From: Episyrphus balteatus
Lineage: Eukaryota; Arthropoda; Insecta; Diptera; Syrphidae
NCBI RefSeq assembly: GCF_945859705.1
Contig: NC_079137.1
Coordinates: 67,106,277-67,170,276, forward strand
Length of the DNA stretch: 64,000 bases
Reading direction: 5' to 3'
A program made the translations under genes and the position numbers. Positions 62,251-64,000 of the stretch are shown here, in pieces (position 1 is the stretch's first letter; each line of letters opens with the position of its first letter). The notes beneath the pieces were generated by a model. That model saw only the letters and a program-made list of their open reading frames with translations. It did not search any database and was not told the DNA's origin.

Positions 62251-62480
62251 AGGCTTAACTACATACACCACTTTTTGAAAAAGTACAAAAGTGAAAATAT
62301 TTTTTTTCTGGCTAGCGCAATTGTTTTGTGAAAAAGAGTATACAAATTGTTTTTTAGACCAAAAAATAAGCTTTCTGCATCATTAGTTTTAATTTTCCAG
62401 CCCGAAAAACTACACAAAAATGCATTTGAAAATTTTCACTTTTGTACTTTTTCACTTTTTGAGCCAATGTAGTTATACCT
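62251..62480. mobile_element. PIF/Harbinger-like MITE B, copy 1 (230 bp, TTA duplication)
   Basis: Ends AGGCTTAACTACAT and ATGTAGTTATACCT are inverted repeats, flanked by TTA on both sides (62248-62250, 62481-62483). The interior shares AAAAAATAAGCTTTCTGCATC and CTAGCGC blocks with copy 2 at 62996, so this is a defined two-copy family here. Confidence 0.7.
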
Positions 62481-62557
62481 TTACTTTTTACTGTCCTGTG
62501 CATTTTTCTTGATTCCAAGAGCAGTGTTGACGGTTTTTTCCACTTTTAATTCATTTA

Positions 62558-62767
62558 GTGCCAGTTGTACAAACATGGATCAGCCTTGGTTCAGGAATTT
62601 AACCCGCCGATTTCGGCGGATTAGCTGCGGGTCAACTTCAGTTTAGGCATGAATGTGGCTTTTTCTACATATATGAACCTTAAACCAGTGCTAAACTTCA
62701 ACCTTGCTACCGATTTCAGAAGATAAAAGTTGCTGATCCACGGATTAAATATTTGCACAACTGGTCC
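62558..62767. mobile_element. MITE C, copy 1
   Basis: Ends GCCAGTTGTACAAACATGG and the complement of ATTTGCACAACTGGTCC form short inverted repeats. The interior ATTTCGGCGGATTAGC and AAAGTTGCTGAxCCACGGATT blocks repeat in the adjacent copy. No ORF. Confidence 0.65.
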
Positions 62768-62770
62768 TAA

Positions 62771-62980
62771 GGGCCAGTTGTACAAACATGGTTCAGCCTC
62801 GGATCAGGACTTTAATTCACCAATTTCGGCGGATTAGCAGTGGATAAACTTTGGTTCAAGGATGGATTTAGCTATTTTAACCTATATGGACCTAGAATCA
62901 GTGCTAAAAATCAATTTTACCACTGAATTCAGAAGATTAAAGTTGCTGAACCACGGATTAAGTATTTGTACAACTGGCCT
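62771..62980. mobile_element. MITE C, copy 2
   Basis: Direct-orientation neighbour of copy 1, separated only by TAA, starting GGGCCAGTTGTACAAACAT and ending TTGTACAACTGGCCT. The clear divergence between the two copies argues for separate insertions, or an old tandem event, rather than recent duplication. Confidence 0.65.
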
Positions 62981-62995
62981 TTATTTCTTGCTTTA

Positions 62996-63232
62996 AGCCA
63001 TAACTACAATGACCAAAAAGTGAAAAAGTGGGAAATTTACAAAAGTAAATTTTTTTTATTTCTTTCTAGCGCTATTTGTTTTTTGAAAAAACTACAAAAA
63101 ATTGTTTTTTAAACGAAAAAATAAGCTTTCTGCATCATTATTTTTAATTTTGTAAAAAAAACTGTCACAACATGATTTTGAAAATGTTCACTTTTTGACT
63201 TTTTGCAAAAAGTGGCCGTTGTAGTTATGCCT
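62996..63232. mobile_element. PIF/Harbinger-like MITE B, copy 2 (237 bp, TTA duplication)
   Basis: Starts AGCCATAACTACAATG and ends TTGTAGTTATGCCT, flanked by TTA (62993-62995 and 63233-63235). Same orientation as copy 1 at 62251, with shared interior blocks. Confidence 0.7.
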
Positions 63233-63235
63233 TTA

Positions 63236-64000
63236 AGCTCGGTACGCTGCTGATGTGAAACGAAATTCTCCATACAAAATTTCGTGAAATCTTGAACGAA
63301 ATTAAATTTGTTTTGTTTTTGCTTTTAAACTTATTTTCTGATGTTTTTTTCTTGAATTTTTTGATTTGTTCTTTTATTTTTTTTACTTTGTTATTAGCTG
63401 TGTTTTTTTGTTTATCTATATAGATTTTGTGCAAAAAAACGACATCGAGATTTTTGAAATCCATGCAAACATTTGGCACCACTGTACATATACTTTGGCA
63501 GCTGTCTGTCCAAAATGTTGCTTTTGTTTTTTTTTTTATTTTAACTACGAAGTGGGAAGGCCATTACATCCATGTTGGATGCAAACAAAAATTTTCATAT
63601 GGCCATGGCATCCATGTTGGATTCAAAAAATTTTTTTTTCACGAAAAACCAAAAATTATCTGTATATTCTTAGCTACATTTTAAGACCATGACCATTAAC
63701 ATTAGTTGCGTCGTTCTTGTGTTATAAGCGTTTGAAGGTAGCCATATTGAATTTTTTTCGATTTTTTAAAAATCAAATGTGAAAACTTTTTTATTTTTAT
63801 TTCTAATTTTTCGAGAAAACTTTGGTAATTTTATATACATATCTGTTCAACAATCTTATCAGGATCAATTTAAGACTTTTATCTGAAGAGTGCATTGCGT
63901 ATATCCCGAGATATTAACATTTCAATGCAACCATGTCAAACAAATTTTTGATTATTTTTTTCTATCAGAGTTTTTTTCAAACCTCGTTTTCTCCGCTTTT
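63236..64000. other. Element A copy 2 start, then unassigned AT-rich DNA
   Basis: 63236-63300 matches the opening of element A (GGTACGCTGCTGATGTGAAACG), after which similarity fades. A short direct repeat CATCCATGTTGGAT occurs at about 63567 and 63609. No gene recognised up to the window end. Confidence 0.4.

Noticed and set aside
1..64000. CRISPR arrays, bacterial operons, rRNA or tRNA genes
   Set aside because: None seen; the window is eukaryotic with spliced genes, and the direct repeats are long tandems or transposon-derived rather than arrays.

Overview
The window is nuclear DNA from an insect, most probably a higher fly (Diptera, Brachycera). The evidence is a strongly AT-rich background full of A/T homopolymers, a 42.5 kb first intron beside introns of 58-75 bp, a Drosophila-type start context, and two split genes whose translated exons match fly proteins I recognise. 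No species name can be supported from the sequence alone.

Layout. (1) Positions 987-48216, plus strand: a complete five-exon gene for MAP-kinase phosphatase 3 (Mkp3, DUSP6-like). Exon 1 (987-1503) carries the rhodanese/kinase-binding half with a Gly/Ser/Ala-rich insert. Exons 2-5 (43990-48216) carry the linker, the dual-specificity phosphatase domain and a Cys-rich tail. Splice phases agree across all four introns and give 460 residues. (2) Intron 1 (1504-43989) contains no gene I can support. It holds short inverted-repeat elements, two near-identical head-to-tail duplications (unit 2456 bp at 14295-19206; unit 3222 bp at 31896-38339), two same-strand clusters of the motif TTTATACCA, and a miRNA-like hairpin. 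(3) Intron 4 (44551-47782) holds a 1.1 kb foldback element with ~535-bp arms and TA target duplications. It and a 165-bp hAT-like element (8-bp target duplication) sit inside a third, older element. (4) Directly after the Mkp3 TGA stop, the same frame stays open for another 114 codons of Ser/Thr/Ala-rich, acid-ended sequence (48217-48561). This is a candidate stop-codon readthrough extension and is the observation I rate highest. (5) 48562-56779 is very AT-rich 3' UTR/intergenic DNA with three copies of a ~28-bp conserved word. (6) Positions 61362-56780, minus strand: a complete five-exon sideroflexin gene (SFXN1/3 type, 326 residues), convergent with Mkp3. (7) 62.1-63.3 kb is a cluster of paired small inverted-repeat elements.

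Functionally the two genes are unrelated neighbours: a cytoplasmic ERK phosphatase acting in negative feedback, and a mitochondrial inner-membrane amino-acid (serine) carrier of the sideroflexin family. The accessory interest lies in the non-coding structure of the Mkp3 introns and in the possible extended Mkp3 protein.
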